In this document: one piece after another, positions 1 through 8,947 of the stretch
Numbering within the stretch: the first letter of the stretch is position 1
How the letters are laid out: every line of letters begins with the position of its first letter
From: Pedobacter sp. ok626
GTDB taxonomy: Bacteria; Bacteroidota; Bacteroidia; Sphingobacteriales; Sphingobacteriaceae
Assembly (NCBI RefSeq): GCF_900100435.1
Contig: NZ_FNEX01000012.1
Span: 124,001-188,000, forward strand
DNA: 64,000 bases
Direction of reading: 5' to 3'
Program-made: the position numbers and the translations under genes
The notes under the pieces: generated by a model
Told to the model about the DNA's origin: nothing
The model's database searches: none
Seen by the model: the letters and a program-made list of their open reading frames with translations, nothing else

Positions 1-1002
1 ATTTGCAAATATCAAAATATCTCTTCCACGCTGACTTAAAGGGGGAAGATCAATAGAAAACTCGTTAAAGCGGTGGTATAAATCTTCCCTAAACTTTCCT
101 TTTTGAATGGCATTTGCCAGATTCTCGTTCGTTGCAACAATAATCCTTACATCAAGATCAATTTCTTTAGTACTGCCAATGCGTTTGATTTTACGCTCCT
201 GAACAGTTCTTAGCAAGGCGGCCTGAATATCATAGGAAAGATTTCCTACCTCATCCAAAAAGAGTGTTCCACCATTGGCCATTTCAAAATGTCCGATTTT
301 AGTGTACAAAGCTCCCGTAAAGGATCCTTTTTCGTGTCCAAAAAACTCACTACCAGCCAACTCTTTGGTCAAAGAACCGCAGTCCATAGCCACAAATGGA
401 TTATCGCGCCTTGGACTGTTTAAATGGATCGCCTTAGCAACAGATTCCTTTCCAGTACCACTTTCACCTGTTAAAATTACACTATAGGAAGTTGGTGCTA
501 CCAATTGGATCTGTTTTAATAAATGCTTTGAAGCATTACTTTGGCCAGCTACAAAATTATCCGTTTGGCTATAAATATGCTTTTGGAATCTTTGCTTTGG
601 TGTCTCAGAAACTTCAGGCAAAGGATCAGCATTAAGCGCCATCTGTGTCTCAATCGATTTGTTAATCGTATTTAGAATCTCATCAGGATAAAGCGGCTTA
701 GTGATATAATCATAAGCGCCAAGTTTGATTAATTCTACAGCCAACTTGATGTCAGAATAACCCGTTATAATGATTACCCCTGTCCTGGGATACTTTTCCT
801 TGATTTTGATTAACATCTCTTTACCATCGGTATCTTCCAGCCGGTAATCGCATAAAACTAAATCGTAATACTCTTTGGACAGATATTCCATCGCTGAAAC
901 ACCACTCGTCGCTGTTGATACACTGAATGAATTACGTGTTAAAAATTTAGATAATAGTATCCCAATATTTATTTCATCGTCAACAATTAATATTTTTCTC
1001 AT
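1..1002 (-). CDS. sigma-54-dependent response regulator (NtrC/AtoC type), 3' end cut off by window
   Basis: The minus-strand frame opens with ATG at 1002 and stays open to base 1, giving 334 codons without a stop, so the gene is truncated at the window edge. Residues 1 to about 120 form a receiver domain (MRKILIVDDE start, phosphoacceptor Asp in LVLCDYRLED, Lys in YDYITKP). From about residue 150 a sigma-54 AAA+ domain follows with Walker A GESGTGKE, the sigma-54 contact loop as GSFTGA at 226-231 (usual form GAFTGA) and Walker B-like GGTLFLDEVG. Proteins of this family remodel sigma-54 holoenzyme after phosphorylation. The C-terminal HTH lies outside the window and the cognate kinase is not visible. 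Confidence 0.93.
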   Translation of the reverse strand, partial: MRKILIVDDEINIGILLSKFLTRNSFSVSTATSGVSAMEYLSKEYYDLVLCDYRLEDTDGKEMLIKIKEKYPRTGVIIITGYSDIKLAVELIKLGAYDYITKPLYPDEILNTINKSIETQMALNADPLPEVSETPKQRFQKHIYSQTDNFVAGQSNASKHLLKQIQLVAPTSYSVILTGESGTGKESVAKAIHLNSPRRDNPFVAMDCGSLTKELAGSEFFGHEKGSFTGALYTKIGHFEMANGGTLFLDEVGNLSYDIQAALLRTVQERKIKRIGSTKEIDLDVRIIVATNENLANAIQKGKFREDLYHRFNEFSIDLPPLSQRGRDILIFAN

Positions 1003-1087
1003 AGGTATTTATTGAATAATACTGAGATAAATATATGTGCTTTTTTTTGTTATGGGAAATATTTTCTACACTTTTTTGTGTGGACAT

Positions 1088-1117
1088 TCCCCCAACCTGA
1101 ATCCTAAAATTGGGGGA
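1088..1117. terminator. GC-rich inverted repeat, possible terminator
   Basis: An 8-bp stem, TCCCCCAA (1088-1095) with TTGGGGGA (1110-1117), separates the end of the crotonase gene from the start of the response regulator, both on the minus strand. No clean T-tract follows on either strand, so factor-independent termination is uncertain. A small ACAC/GTGT stem lies next to it at 1068-1081. No gene is seen in 1003-1155. Confidence 0.35.
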
Positions 1118-1155
1118 TGAAAAAGAAAAAAACGCCGTTATATTGTAAAAATCAA

Positions 1156-1938
1156 CTATTTACCCTGAAAAGCTGGTTTTCTTTTTTCTAAAAAAGCACG
1201 CGTACCTTCTTTAAAATCTTCTGTATTAAAACACTTTCCGAATTCCTTTATTTCAGTTTCAAATCCATCCCCTTCAAAATCAAATGCGGAATTGACAGAT
1301 TTTATTGCAGCTGCAATTGCTAGAGGAGCGCGTAATTTCACCCTATTTAAGATACTTTCTGCTTTCGCGATAAGTTCTGACTGAGGAACCACATAGTTTA
1401 GCAATCCGATTTTTTCGGCATCTACTGCAGAAATCATATCAGCGGTAGCAATCATTTCAATGGCTTTTCCTTTGCCTACGATTTGTGCTAAGCGTTGAGT
1501 ACCACCGTATCCAGGGATCAAACCGAGTGAAGTTTCTGGCAGACCCAATTTTGCATGGTCAGCACCAACACGAATATGACAAGCCATAGCCAATTCTAAT
1601 CCACCACCAAGGGCAAAACCGTTAATCGCAGCTACGACTGGTTTAGGACACTTTTCTATAGCATCAAAAACAAGTGCCTGACCATTCCTGGCCAATTCTT
1701 CGCCTTGCTGACCATTATAATCAGAGAACTCCGAAATATCAGCCCCGGCTACAAAAGCTTTTTCTCCGGCTCCGGTTAAAAGAACACCTCTTATCTCTTC
1801 CTGCTGTGTGGCAACAGCAATCACGTCGGCCAATTCGGCCAATGTTTCTTTATTTAAAGCATTTAGTTTATGCTCCCGGTTAATGGTTACATATAAAATC
1901 TGTTCTTTTAATTCGGATAAAATATTTTGATAAGTCAT
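1156..1938 (-). CDS. enoyl-CoA hydratase/isomerase (crotonase family)
   Basis: A 260-residue protein of normal crotonase length. It has the oxyanion-hole segment VAGADISEF, then ALGGGLELAMACHI and LPETSLGLIPGYGGTQRL, which place both catalytic glutamates of true enoyl-CoA hydratases (E144 and E164 equivalents). Hydration of 2-enoyl-CoA in fatty acid or amino acid breakdown is the expected reaction; the exact substrate cannot be read from sequence. The gene starts 3 bp after the stop of the B12-binding gene on the same strand, so the two are very likely cotranscribed. Confidence 0.9.
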   Translation of the reverse strand: MTYQNILSELKEQILYVTINREHKLNALNKETLAELADVIAVATQQEEIRGVLLTGAGEKAFVAGADISEFSDYNGQQGEELARNGQALVFDAIEKCPKPVVAAINGFALGGGLELAMACHIRVGADHAKLGLPETSLGLIPGYGGTQRLAQIVGKGKAIEMIATADMISAVDAEKIGLLNYVVPQSELIAKAESILNRVKLRAPLAIAAAIKSVNSAFDFEGDGFETEIKEFGKCFNTEDFKEGTRAFLEKRKPAFQGK

Positions 1939-1941
1939 GAT

Positions 1942-2361
1942 CTAAAAATTTCTGTTTTCAGCAACCCAGTTTTTAATATAATTAACAATAGTCTCCATTG
2001 TCGTTCCCGGAGCAAATAGCTCTCCCACTCCAATTTCCTTAAGCTTACCCATATCTTTCTCGGGTATAATTCCACCACCGGTAAGCAAAACATCTGTTAC
2101 GTTTTTCTGTTTCATGATCTCCACAATCTTTGGAAATACAGTCATGTGGGCGCCAGATAAAATGGAAACGCCAATTGCGTCAACATCCTCTTGTAGGGCC
2201 GTATTCACCACCATTTCAGGAGTTTGGCGCAATCCGGTATAAATAACCTCCATACCTGCATCCCTTAAAGAAGTAGCGATTACTTTTGCTCCCCTGTCAT
2301 GACCATCTAATCCAACCTTGGCCACTAAAACCCGGATGGGCCTTTTTAGTGCATTGCTCAT
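1942..2361 (-). CDS. stand-alone cobalamin-binding domain protein (methylmalonyl-CoA mutase C-terminal type)
   Basis: 139 residues matching only the B12-binding Rossmann domain of acyl-CoA mutases. The base-off/His-on signature DGHDRG follows KVGLDG, then VIYTGLRQTPE, SILSGAH and LTGGGIIPEKD as in the MCM C-terminal domain. No catalytic TIM-barrel half is encoded next to it, so it is either the small subunit of a split mutase or a free B12 module. It is cotranscribed with a crotonase. No cobalamin riboswitch was recognised upstream. Confidence 0.87.
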   Translation of the reverse strand: MSNALKRPIRVLVAKVGLDGHDRGAKVIATSLRDAGMEVIYTGLRQTPEMVVNTALQEDVDAIGVSILSGAHMTVFPKIVEIMKQKNVTDVLLTGGGIIPEKDMGKLKEIGVGELFAPGTTMETIVNYIKNWVAENRNF

Positions 2362-2413
2362 ATTTTATGCTAATAAGTAGGTTGTAAATGTAAGTAAATT
2401 AGCCGTTTTATGT

Positions 2414-2421
2414 TAACTTTG
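2414..2421 (+). promoter_or_regulatory. Bacteroidota -7 box TAACTTTG ahead of glnS
   Basis: TAACTTTG matches the Bacteroidota sigma-A -7 consensus TAnnTTTG and lies 20 bp before the glnS ATG, predicting a leader of about 14 nt. A clear -33 TTTG was not found. Confidence 0.5.
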
Positions 2422-2441
2422 ACCAAAAATTTACAGCTGAT

Positions 2442-4103
2442 ATGAGTGAGGAAAGATCATTGAACTTTATTGAAGAGATCATTGAGAACGATTTAAATAG
2501 CGGAAAATACAAGACGTTAATCACCCGTTTTCCACCTGAACCTAATGGATATTTACACATTGGCCATGCTAAAGCCATTTGTTTAAACTTTGGTTTAACA
2601 AAAAAATACGGGGGCTACACAAACTTAAGGTTTGATGATACCAACCCAGTAACCGAAAAAACAGAATACGTGGACAGTCAGCAAGCTGATATCAAATGGC
2701 TTGGTTTTGAATGGAAAAACGAACTATATACTTCTGATTACTTTGATACACTGTACGAATATGCTGTTAAGCTAATTGAAAAAGGCTTAGCTTATGTAGA
2801 TCACAGTACAGCTGAGGAAATTGCAGCATTAAAGGGTACACCAACCGAGCCGGGTAAAGAGAGCCCATACAGGAACCGCAGCATTCAGGAAAACCTGGAT
2901 TTGTTTACCAGTATGAAAAACGGCGAGTTTGAAGATGGCGCATGTACTTTAAGGGCCAAAATAGATATGGCCAGTCCAAACATGATCATGCGTGATCCTG
3001 TAATTTATCGCATTAAACACGCTGAGCATCACCGTACAGGTAACAAATGGTGTATTTACCCAATGTATGACTTTGCTCATGGTCAAAGTGACAGCATTGA
3101 AACTATTACCCACTCCATCTGTACATTGGAATACGTTTCTCATAGAGAGCTGTATGACTGGTGCATTGAAAAATTAGAGATCTACCCTTCTAAACAATAC
3201 GAATTTGCACGTTTAAACCTTTCTTATACCGTAATGAGCAAACGTAAATTGCTTCAATTGGTTAATGAAGGTGTGGTAAGTGGCTGGGATGACCCTCGAA
3301 TGCCCACAATTAGCGGATTAAGAAGACGTGGATATACTCCAGAAAGTATCCGTGAGTTTTGTGAAAGAATTGGCGTTGCCAAAAGAGAGAACATCATTGA
3401 ACTTAGTCTTTTGGAATTCTGTGTTCGTGAGCATTTGAATAAAACTGCCAATCGCGTAATGGCCGTTTTAGATCCAATAAAATTGGTGATCACCAATTAT
3501 CCGGAAGGGCAAGGCGAAATATTAATTGGAGAAAACAACCCTGAAGCTGAAGACAAAGGCGGAAGCAGAGAAATTCCATTTAGTAACGAGCTGTGGATTG
3601 AGCGTGAAGATTTCATGGAAGAACCTGCAAAAAAATGGTTCAGACTTGCACCTGGTGCAATGGTACGCCTTAAACATGCTTACATTGTTAAATGTGAGAA
3701 CTTTGTGAAAGATGCGGAAGGAAATGTAACTGAAATACAGTGTACATACATCCCTGAATCTAAGAGCGGTGAAGATACGAGCGGCATCAACGTAAAAGGA
3801 ACGATCCATTGGGTAAGTACCAAACATGCGAAGAGCGCTGAGATCAGGATGTACGATCGTTTGTTTACTGTAGAGTCTCCTGACGGGGAAGAAGGGGACT
3901 TTAAGGATTACCTGAACCCAAACAGTATAGAGGTAATTAAACAGGCTTATATTGAGCCTTATCTGGCTACAGCCGATAAGGATGCCGGCTATCAGTTCAT
4001 CAGAAAAGGCTATTACTGCCTGGATAAAGATTCCACACCAGAACACCTGGTATTTAACCGCACAGTATCTTTAAAGGATGCCTGGGCAAAAGGAAATAAG
4101 TAA
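2442..4103 (+). CDS. glnS: glutaminyl-tRNA synthetase
   Basis: 553 residues, the usual length of bacterial GlnRS. The class I signatures are plain: HIGH at 39-42 inside PPEPNGYLHIGHAKA and the KMSKS equivalent VMSKRK at 264-269. The C-terminal two-barrel anticodon-binding region follows. It charges tRNA-Gln directly, so this organism need not rely on the GatCAB route. It stands alone, with a -7 box upstream and an 18-bp hairpin directly after the stop codon. Confidence 0.97.
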   Translation: MSEERSLNFIEEIIENDLNSGKYKTLITRFPPEPNGYLHIGHAKAICLNFGLTKKYGGYTNLRFDDTNPVTEKTEYVDSQQADIKWLGFEWKNELYTSDYFDTLYEYAVKLIEKGLAYVDHSTAEEIAALKGTPTEPGKESPYRNRSIQENLDLFTSMKNGEFEDGACTLRAKIDMASPNMIMRDPVIYRIKHAEHHRTGNKWCIYPMYDFAHGQSDSIETITHSICTLEYVSHRELYDWCIEKLEIYPSKQYEFARLNLSYTVMSKRKLLQLVNEGVVSGWDDPRMPTISGLRRRGYTPESIREFCERIGVAKRENIIELSLLEFCVREHLNKTANRVMAVLDPIKLVITNYPEGQGEILIGENNPEAEDKGGSREIPFSNELWIEREDFMEEPAKKWFRLAPGAMVRLKHAYIVKCENFVKDAEGNVTEIQCTYIPESKSGEDTSGINVKGTIHWVSTKHAKSAEIRMYDRLFTVESPDGEEGDFKDYLNPNSIEVIKQAYIEPYLATADKDAGYQFIRKGYYCLDKDSTPEHLVFNRTVSLKDAWAKGNK

Positions 4104-4141
4104 AAACAAAAGAGGCGCTTTCTAAAGCGCCTCTTTTGTTT
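4104..4141. terminator. bidirectional terminator between glnS and the amidase gene
   Basis: A perfect 18-bp complementarity (4104-4121 with 4124-4141) with a GAGGCGC core, 5' A-rich arm and 3' T-rich arm. It begins on the base after the glnS stop codon and its last two bases fall inside the TTA stop of the convergent amidase gene, so it can end transcription from both sides. Confidence 0.9.
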
Positions 4142-4979
4142 ACATGTATTTCTTATACAAATTATACAAAATCAGTCTATCTGCCGGTGTGAGTACCTGC
4201 GTAATATCTGTTTGCACAAAATGGATTTTGAAAGCCTCAATAGCTGCAGGCAGGTTACGGGTATCATAACCAATCACCCTCAATGCCAACTCTGCGTTAA
4301 AATCTTCTGGGGGTAAATTTAAAACATCATCATACCAAAGGCCAAACCCTTTCTTCGACAAAACCTTCCAGGGAAAATTCTTTGGATCATTTTTCCTTCC
4401 CGGTGCAATATCTGCATGCCCGATAAAATTAGCCGTAGGAATGTTATAGCGCTTCTTTAAAGCATCCAAAAGCCCAAGCAGACTTCTGATCTGTGCATCG
4501 GTAAAGGGTTGATTAATGCCGTTATTATCCAGTTCTATCCCTATTGAAGAAGAGTTCAGATCACTCGTGTTTCCCCACTTCCCTATCCCGGCATGATTAG
4601 CGCGCAAGTAATCATTTACCATTTGCACAACCACGCCATCTTTACCAACGATATAATGTGAACTCACTTCACTTTTCCCTTTGACAAGAAATGTATTGAT
4701 CGTTTGTTGAGTAGAGTTTTGGGCGGTATGGTGAATGATGACAAAATTAGGCTTGCGGATACCGAAATTAATTGATCCTACCCAGGATTGTATGGTGGGA
4801 TCAAGCCCGTCGATTTTTTGTTCTGGAGGCGGCACAGTCTTAATGATCTCAGAAAAAGCTTTGGCCTTATCTTTGTAGATTTTCTCCGTTGCTGCGTACT
4901 TGTTTGTAGAGCAGGCAACAAATAAAAATAAAGAACCGATTACGAGCCCAATTTTTGTAATTTTATAGTGCTGTACCAT
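4140..4979 (-). CDS. lipoprotein N-acetylmuramoyl-L-alanine amidase (Amidase_2/AmpD family)
   Basis: 279 residues starting with a lipoprotein signal ending in FLFVACS (lipobox Cys near residue 24). The amidase_2 fold is seen from VIIHHTAQNS (first zinc His) through SSHYIVGKDG, IGIELDN and FIGHADIAPGRKNDP (later zinc ligands). Such enzymes cleave the amide between MurNAc and the stem peptide; the lipid anchor implies action on periplasmic cell wall or muropeptides. Monocistronic by layout. Confidence 0.9.
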   Translation of the reverse strand: MVQHYKITKIGLVIGSLFLFVACSTNKYAATEKIYKDKAKAFSEIIKTVPPPEQKIDGLDPTIQSWVGSINFGIRKPNFVIIHHTAQNSTQQTINTFLVKGKSEVSSHYIVGKDGVVVQMVNDYLRANHAGIGKWGNTSDLNSSSIGIELDNNGINQPFTDAQIRSLLGLLDALKKRYNIPTANFIGHADIAPGRKNDPKNFPWKVLSKKGFGLWYDDVLNLPPEDFNAELALRVIGYDTRNLPAAIEAFKIHFVQTDITQVLTPADRLILYNLYKKYM

Positions 4980-5097
4980 ATTAAGGGGATAGAGAATGTG
5001 AAATTACTATTTTTTACTATTTTAGCCGCAAATAATTCGATATATGAATCCCATGGTATCCTGGCGGTCTCATAACCTATTTAAAACTAACTGATAT

Positions 5098-6780
5098 ATG
5101 AAACACATAAGCAAAGCAACTGTTTTTATTGCTGGATGCTCAATTGTCATGGGGATAGCTTCATGCTCTGGCCCTCAGGGAAATAACGATCAAAAAACAA
5201 CAAAACATTCCTCCACTGAAGATAGTTTGCAAAAGTATGTAGACGAGCGTCTGGCTATTTACGAAAAAGTTAAGTTGACAACCAACATTAATGATCTTTC
5301 TGTAAATGACCGGAAAATACTACCATTAATGATACAGGCAGCCAAGATTATGGATGAATTATTCTGGCAACAAGCGTATCCTCAGCGCGATAGTCTGTTA
5401 AGTACCATTAAGGATGAAAAAGCCAGGGACTTCCTTTTGATCAATTATGGACCTTGGGATAGGTTAAATGGAGACAAACCATTCATTTATGGCATTGGCC
5501 CAAAACCGGATGGCGCTACCTTTTACCCAGCTGGTATGACCAAAGAAGAACTTAAAAACTCTGATGTAAAAGATAAATCTGGTCAATACTCGGTGATTAG
5601 AAAAGACGACAAGGGTAAGCTTATTTCCATTCCTTATCATGTTCTATACGCTACAGAACTACAAAAAGCTTCCAGTTTATTGAAACAGGCAGCTTTACTT
5701 GCCGATGATGCAGGATTAAAGAAATACCTTAACCTACGTGCTGATGCGCTACTTTCTGATAATTATACCGCTAGTGATTATGCCTGGTTGGATATGAAAA
5801 CCAATACACTTGACCTAATCATTGGCCCGATCGAGAACTATGAAGATAAGTTGTTCAATGCCCGCGCTTCTTATGAGGCGTATGTGCTGGTAAAGGATAA
5901 AGTATGGAGTAAAAAACTGGAAAAATATGTAAGTATGTTACCTGATTTACAGAAAGGACTCCCGGTTGATGCAAAATACAAAGCTGAAAAACCCGGAACG
6001 GATTCAGAACTGAATGCTTATGATGTGGTGTACTATGCAGGTGATTGTAATGCCGGTTCTAAAACGATCGCAGTTAATCTTCCGAATGATGAGGTAATTC
6101 AACAAAAAAAGGGGACCAGACGTTCTCAGTTGAAAAATGCCATGAAAGCCAAATTCGATAAGATTATGATGCCTATCGCTAAAGAACTGATAGATAAGGA
6201 CCAGCTTCAATACATCAACTTTGACGCTTTCTTTGCCAATGTGATGTTTCATGAGGTAGCACATGGATTGGGTATTAAAAAGACTGTAACCGGCAAAGGC
6301 TTTGTTAAAGAGGCACTCCAAGAACAATATTCGTGGTTAGAAGAAGGCAAAGCAGATGTTTTAGGTCTTTATATGGTAACCGGACTACTTAAAAAAGGCG
6401 AACTTGAGGGTGACATTAAGCAATTCTATACAACTTATATGGCCGGCATTCTTCGCTCAGTAAGGTTTGGAGCTGCAAGTGCTCATGGAAAAGCGAATAT
6501 GCAATGCTTTAACTTTTTTAAAGACAATGGCGCATTTATACGAAATGAAAATGGAACCTACAAAGTAGACTTCGTTAAGTTTGAAGATTCAATGAACAAG
6601 CTAAGCAACTTAATCATTACGCTTCAAGGTAACGGAGACAAAGCTGCTGTTGAAAAAACACAACGTGAAAAAGCCGTAATTACTCCTGAGTTACAGGCCG
6701 ATCTTGATAAATTAACTAAAAGAGGAATCCCTGTAGATGTTGTATTCGAACAGGGCGTAGATGTTTTGGGTGTTAAATAA
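5098..6780 (+). CDS. lipoprotein zinc peptidase, dipeptidyl peptidase III-like (family M49)
   Basis: 560 residues with a lipoprotein signal (GIASCS, Cys about residue 23). The zinc motif is the five-residue HEVAH (385-389) followed by EEGKAD (415-420), matching the HExxH plus EExxAD pattern of some bacterial M49 enzymes rather than the six-residue HELLGH of animal DPP III. The family removes dipeptides from peptide N-termini. It ends 8 bp inside the convergent response regulator gene at 6773, with no terminator between them. Confidence 0.8.
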   Translation: MKHISKATVFIAGCSIVMGIASCSGPQGNNDQKTTKHSSTEDSLQKYVDERLAIYEKVKLTTNINDLSVNDRKILPLMIQAAKIMDELFWQQAYPQRDSLLSTIKDEKARDFLLINYGPWDRLNGDKPFIYGIGPKPDGATFYPAGMTKEELKNSDVKDKSGQYSVIRKDDKGKLISIPYHVLYATELQKASSLLKQAALLADDAGLKKYLNLRADALLSDNYTASDYAWLDMKTNTLDLIIGPIENYEDKLFNARASYEAYVLVKDKVWSKKLEKYVSMLPDLQKGLPVDAKYKAEKPGTDSELNAYDVVYYAGDCNAGSKTIAVNLPNDEVIQQKKGTRRSQLKNAMKAKFDKIMMPIAKELIDKDQLQYINFDAFFANVMFHEVAHGLGIKKTVTGKGFVKEALQEQYSWLEEGKADVLGLYMVTGLLKKGELEGDIKQFYTTYMAGILRSVRFGAASAHGKANMQCFNFFKDNGAFIRNENGTYKVDFVKFEDSMNKLSNLIITLQGNGDKAAVEKTQREKAVITPELQADLDKLTKRGIPVDVVFEQGVDVLGVK

Positions 6781-7135
6781 CCAAATGTTTACTGATGATC
6801 TTTTCAAGCTCTTCGATATCGAAGGGCTTGGATAGATACCCATCTGCCCCCGCCTGGTCAGCCAGTGACTTTACATCGTTATTGGCAGAAAAATAGATCA
6901 CTGGAATATCTTTCAATACCGCGTGTGCCTTTAAGGCTCTTGTCGCCTCTATCCCCCCAACATCTGGCAACCAGTTATCCATAAAGATAATATCAGGCGT
7001 AAAAGTCATTACCTGATCTATAATATTATTGGATGTGGAAGACGTTTTAATATCGTAGCCAGCATCTTCCAAAATAATAGTACACAATTCCAAAATGTCA
7101 ACATTATCGTCAAATACGAATACCTTCTTGTTCAT
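6773..7135 (-). CDS. single-domain response regulator
   Basis: A 120-residue receiver with acidic pair DD (FVFDDNVD), phosphoacceptor Asp in IIFMDNWLPD, and Lys in YLSKPFD. No output domain follows, as in CheY or Spo0F-like phosphorelay carriers. It is the last gene of a six-gene minus-strand signalling run that starts at 13681, 21 bp after cheB. Its 3' end overlaps the convergent peptidase gene by 8 bp. Confidence 0.92.
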   Translation of the reverse strand: MNKKVFVFDDNVDILELCTIILEDAGYDIKTSSTSNNIIDQVMTFTPDIIFMDNWLPDVGGIEATRALKAHAVLKDIPVIYFSANNDVKSLADQAGADGYLSKPFDIEELEKIISKHLVI

Positions 7136-7156
7136 AGTCTGTGTAAAATATATGGC

Positions 7157-7720
7157 TTAAGATAGCAAATTTATGAATTCTGCAATATCTTCAATCATAA
7201 GTACCTGATCTATTGCCACATTAAGTTGAGCCTGGGCAGGCATATAGGCCACCTGCGCCGAATCCGGGTCTTGAATTAAGGTAGTACCACCCCAGGATTT
7301 TACACATTTTAACCCATTTACTCCATCAGAATTTGATCCTGAAAGCAGCAAACAAGCAAGTTTGGTGTTGTATACCTCTGCAGCGGTTTGAAATGTGGCA
7401 TCAATTGCCGGTCTGGAATAATTTATCTTTTCGGAGTAATCCAAAGAAAAGGTTTCATTCTGCTCTATGAGTAAATGATAATCTGAGGGCGCGACATAAA
7501 CCGTTCCTGCCTTTATCTCTTCTTTTTCATCCACTTCCTTAACCTTAAGCTCCGTGCGCGTTGAAAGCAGCGCCGGCAGCAAAGAGTCCGTTCCATGTTT
7601 TCTGTGAACCACAATGATAATTGGAAAGGGAATATCAGTTCTAACATTTGGGAGTACCTTGAGTAATACCTCCAGACTACCCGCCGAGCCCCCAATTATA
7701 AATGCTTTACATTTTCTCAT
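7157..7720 (-). CDS. cheB: stand-alone CheB-type methylesterase
   Basis: 187 residues, equal to the CheB catalytic domain alone with no receiver. The triad is visible: Ser12 in GGSAGS, His39 in VVHRKHG, Asp132 in SGSNSDG. The start at 7720 is preferred because its ATG overlaps the cheR stop by one base (TGATG), a classic coupling; an ATG 18 bp upstream (7738) is also in frame. No chemoreceptor or flagellar gene is nearby, so it probably modifies a non-chemotaxis partner in the linked kinase system. Confidence 0.9.
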   Translation of the reverse strand: MRKCKAFIIGGSAGSLEVLLKVLPNVRTDIPFPIIIVVHRKHGTDSLLPALLSTRTELKVKEVDEKEEIKAGTVYVAPSDYHLLIEQNETFSLDYSEKINYSRPAIDATFQTAAEVYNTKLACLLLSGSNSDGVNGLKCVKSWGGTTLIQDPDSAQVAYMPAQAQLNVAIDQVLMIEDIAEFINLLS

Positions 7721-8541
7721 CAGCCGACTTTTCTCCATATTTTTTCTCCTGGTAAGCGCTTATATCTTTTGGAAATCCTCGAAAATTCTACCGTCTCCTT
7801 TGACCCCAGTGCCAGATACCCCAGTTCATCTAGACTATTATCGAATAAATCGAGCACATTATGTTGCAAATCCCGATTGAAATAGATCAGTACATTTCGA
7901 CAAAGAATTAGTTGGAATTCATTGAAGGAATGATCAGAAACCAAATTATGGGTGGAAAATACAATCCGACGCTTTAATTCATCATCAAACTTTGCCAAAG
8001 AATAACTAGCGGTATAGTAACTGGAAAAGTCTTTGGTGCCTCCAGATAAAATGTAGTTTTCTGAATACTGCTGCATTTGACTGATGGCAAACATGCTTTG
8101 GGAAGCTTTTTCCAGCACGGTGGGATTAAGATCAGTTGCGTAAATCAGTGATTTATGCAGCAAATTCAACTCCTTCAAAATAATAGAAATAGAATAGGCC
8201 TCTTCTCCAGTAGAGCAGCCGGCAAGCCATATCCTGATTAAAGGATAAGTACCCAGCTTGGGCAACACTTCCTCTCTCAATTTCCGAAAGAAAGATGGAT
8301 CTCTAAACATTTCCGTCACATTAACCGTAATCTGCTCCACAAATCTTTTAAAATAGACCTGATCGTTTAAAATCATGTATCTAAATTCAGCAAAGCTTAA
8401 CGCTCGATCTAAAGCATAGATTCTGGAAATGCGTCTTTTTATAGATGCCCTTGAATAACCGGTAAAATCGTAACCATACTGCTCCAAAAGATCAGAGAGC
8501 AATATTTCTACGTGTTCATCGGTAATTACTGATACTTCCAA
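7720..8541 (-). CDS. cheR: CheR-type protein-glutamate O-methyltransferase
   Basis: 273 residues. The N-terminal helical part carries YSRASIKRRI. The SAM-binding Rossmann domain shows NVTEMFRDP, WLAGCSTGEEAYS and LCRNVLIYF. The family methylates receptor glutamates. It lies 3 bp after the receiver gene at 8545 and overlaps cheB by one base, so methylation and demethylation enzymes are cotranslated. The methylated substrate is not obvious because no MCP is in the window; the coiled coil of the adjacent hybrid kinase is a candidate (inference). Confidence 0.93.
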   Translation of the reverse strand: MEVSVITDEHVEILLSDLLEQYGYDFTGYSRASIKRRISRIYALDRALSFAEFRYMILNDQVYFKRFVEQITVNVTEMFRDPSFFRKLREEVLPKLGTYPLIRIWLAGCSTGEEAYSISIILKELNLLHKSLIYATDLNPTVLEKASQSMFAISQMQQYSENYILSGGTKDFSSYYTASYSLAKFDDELKRRIVFSTHNLVSDHSFNEFQLILCRNVLIYFNRDLQHNVLDLFDNSLDELGYLALGSKETVEFSRISKRYKRLPGEKIWRKVG

Positions 8542-8544
8542 ATT

Positions 8545-8922
8545 CTATTCTGTTAAAACGTAAAGATTTAGCATCCTAATTAGTTCATCCACATTTATTG
8601 GCTTGGAAATATAACCAACAGCACCTGCATTCAAACAACGTTCCTTATCCCCAAGCATCGCTTGTGCTGTAACCGCAATCACTGGCACATCCTTTAGTTC
8701 CGGATTATTCCTCATTATTGCCATGGCCTCATACCCATCCAAGCCGGGCATCATCATGTCCATTAACACCACAGCAATATCGCTATCATTCTTAAGAATT
8801 TCAAGCCCTTCTTCTGCTCCTGTAGCAGATACACATTGATAACCTCTTGCCTTTAAAACGGCTGTTAAAGCAAAAATATTCCGGTTATCATCATCTACGA
8901 TTAATACTTTGTTGTCCGCCAT
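8545..8922 (-). CDS. single-domain response regulator
   Basis: 125-residue receiver: VLIVDDDNRNIF start, phosphoacceptor in VVLMDMMMPGLDGYE, VTAQAM and YISKPIN. It closely resembles the third receiver of the large hybrid kinase just upstream (DDDxRNIF, VLMDMMMPxxDGYE), which suggests descent from that domain by duplication. No output domain. Confidence 0.93.
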   Translation of the reverse strand: MADNKVLIVDDDNRNIFALTAVLKARGYQCVSATGAEEGLEILKNDSDIAVVLMDMMMPGLDGYEAMAIMRNNPELKDVPVIAVTAQAMLGDKERCLNAGAVGYISKPINVDELIRMLNLYVLTE

Positions 8923-8947
8923 ATATTTAAAACCATAGTAATTATGA

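Noticed and set aside
2362..2441. Cobalamin riboswitch upstream of the B12-binding gene
   Set aside because: The gap to glnS is only 80 bp, too short for the known element, and no B12-box-like sequence was seen.
3522..4046. 174-residue open frame opposite glnS
   Set aside because: Fully antisense to a highly conserved tRNA synthetase, with no family features or ribosome-binding site.
6773..6780. Possible frameshift at the peptidase/response regulator junction
   Set aside because: Both proteins end normally; it is an 8-bp convergent overlap.
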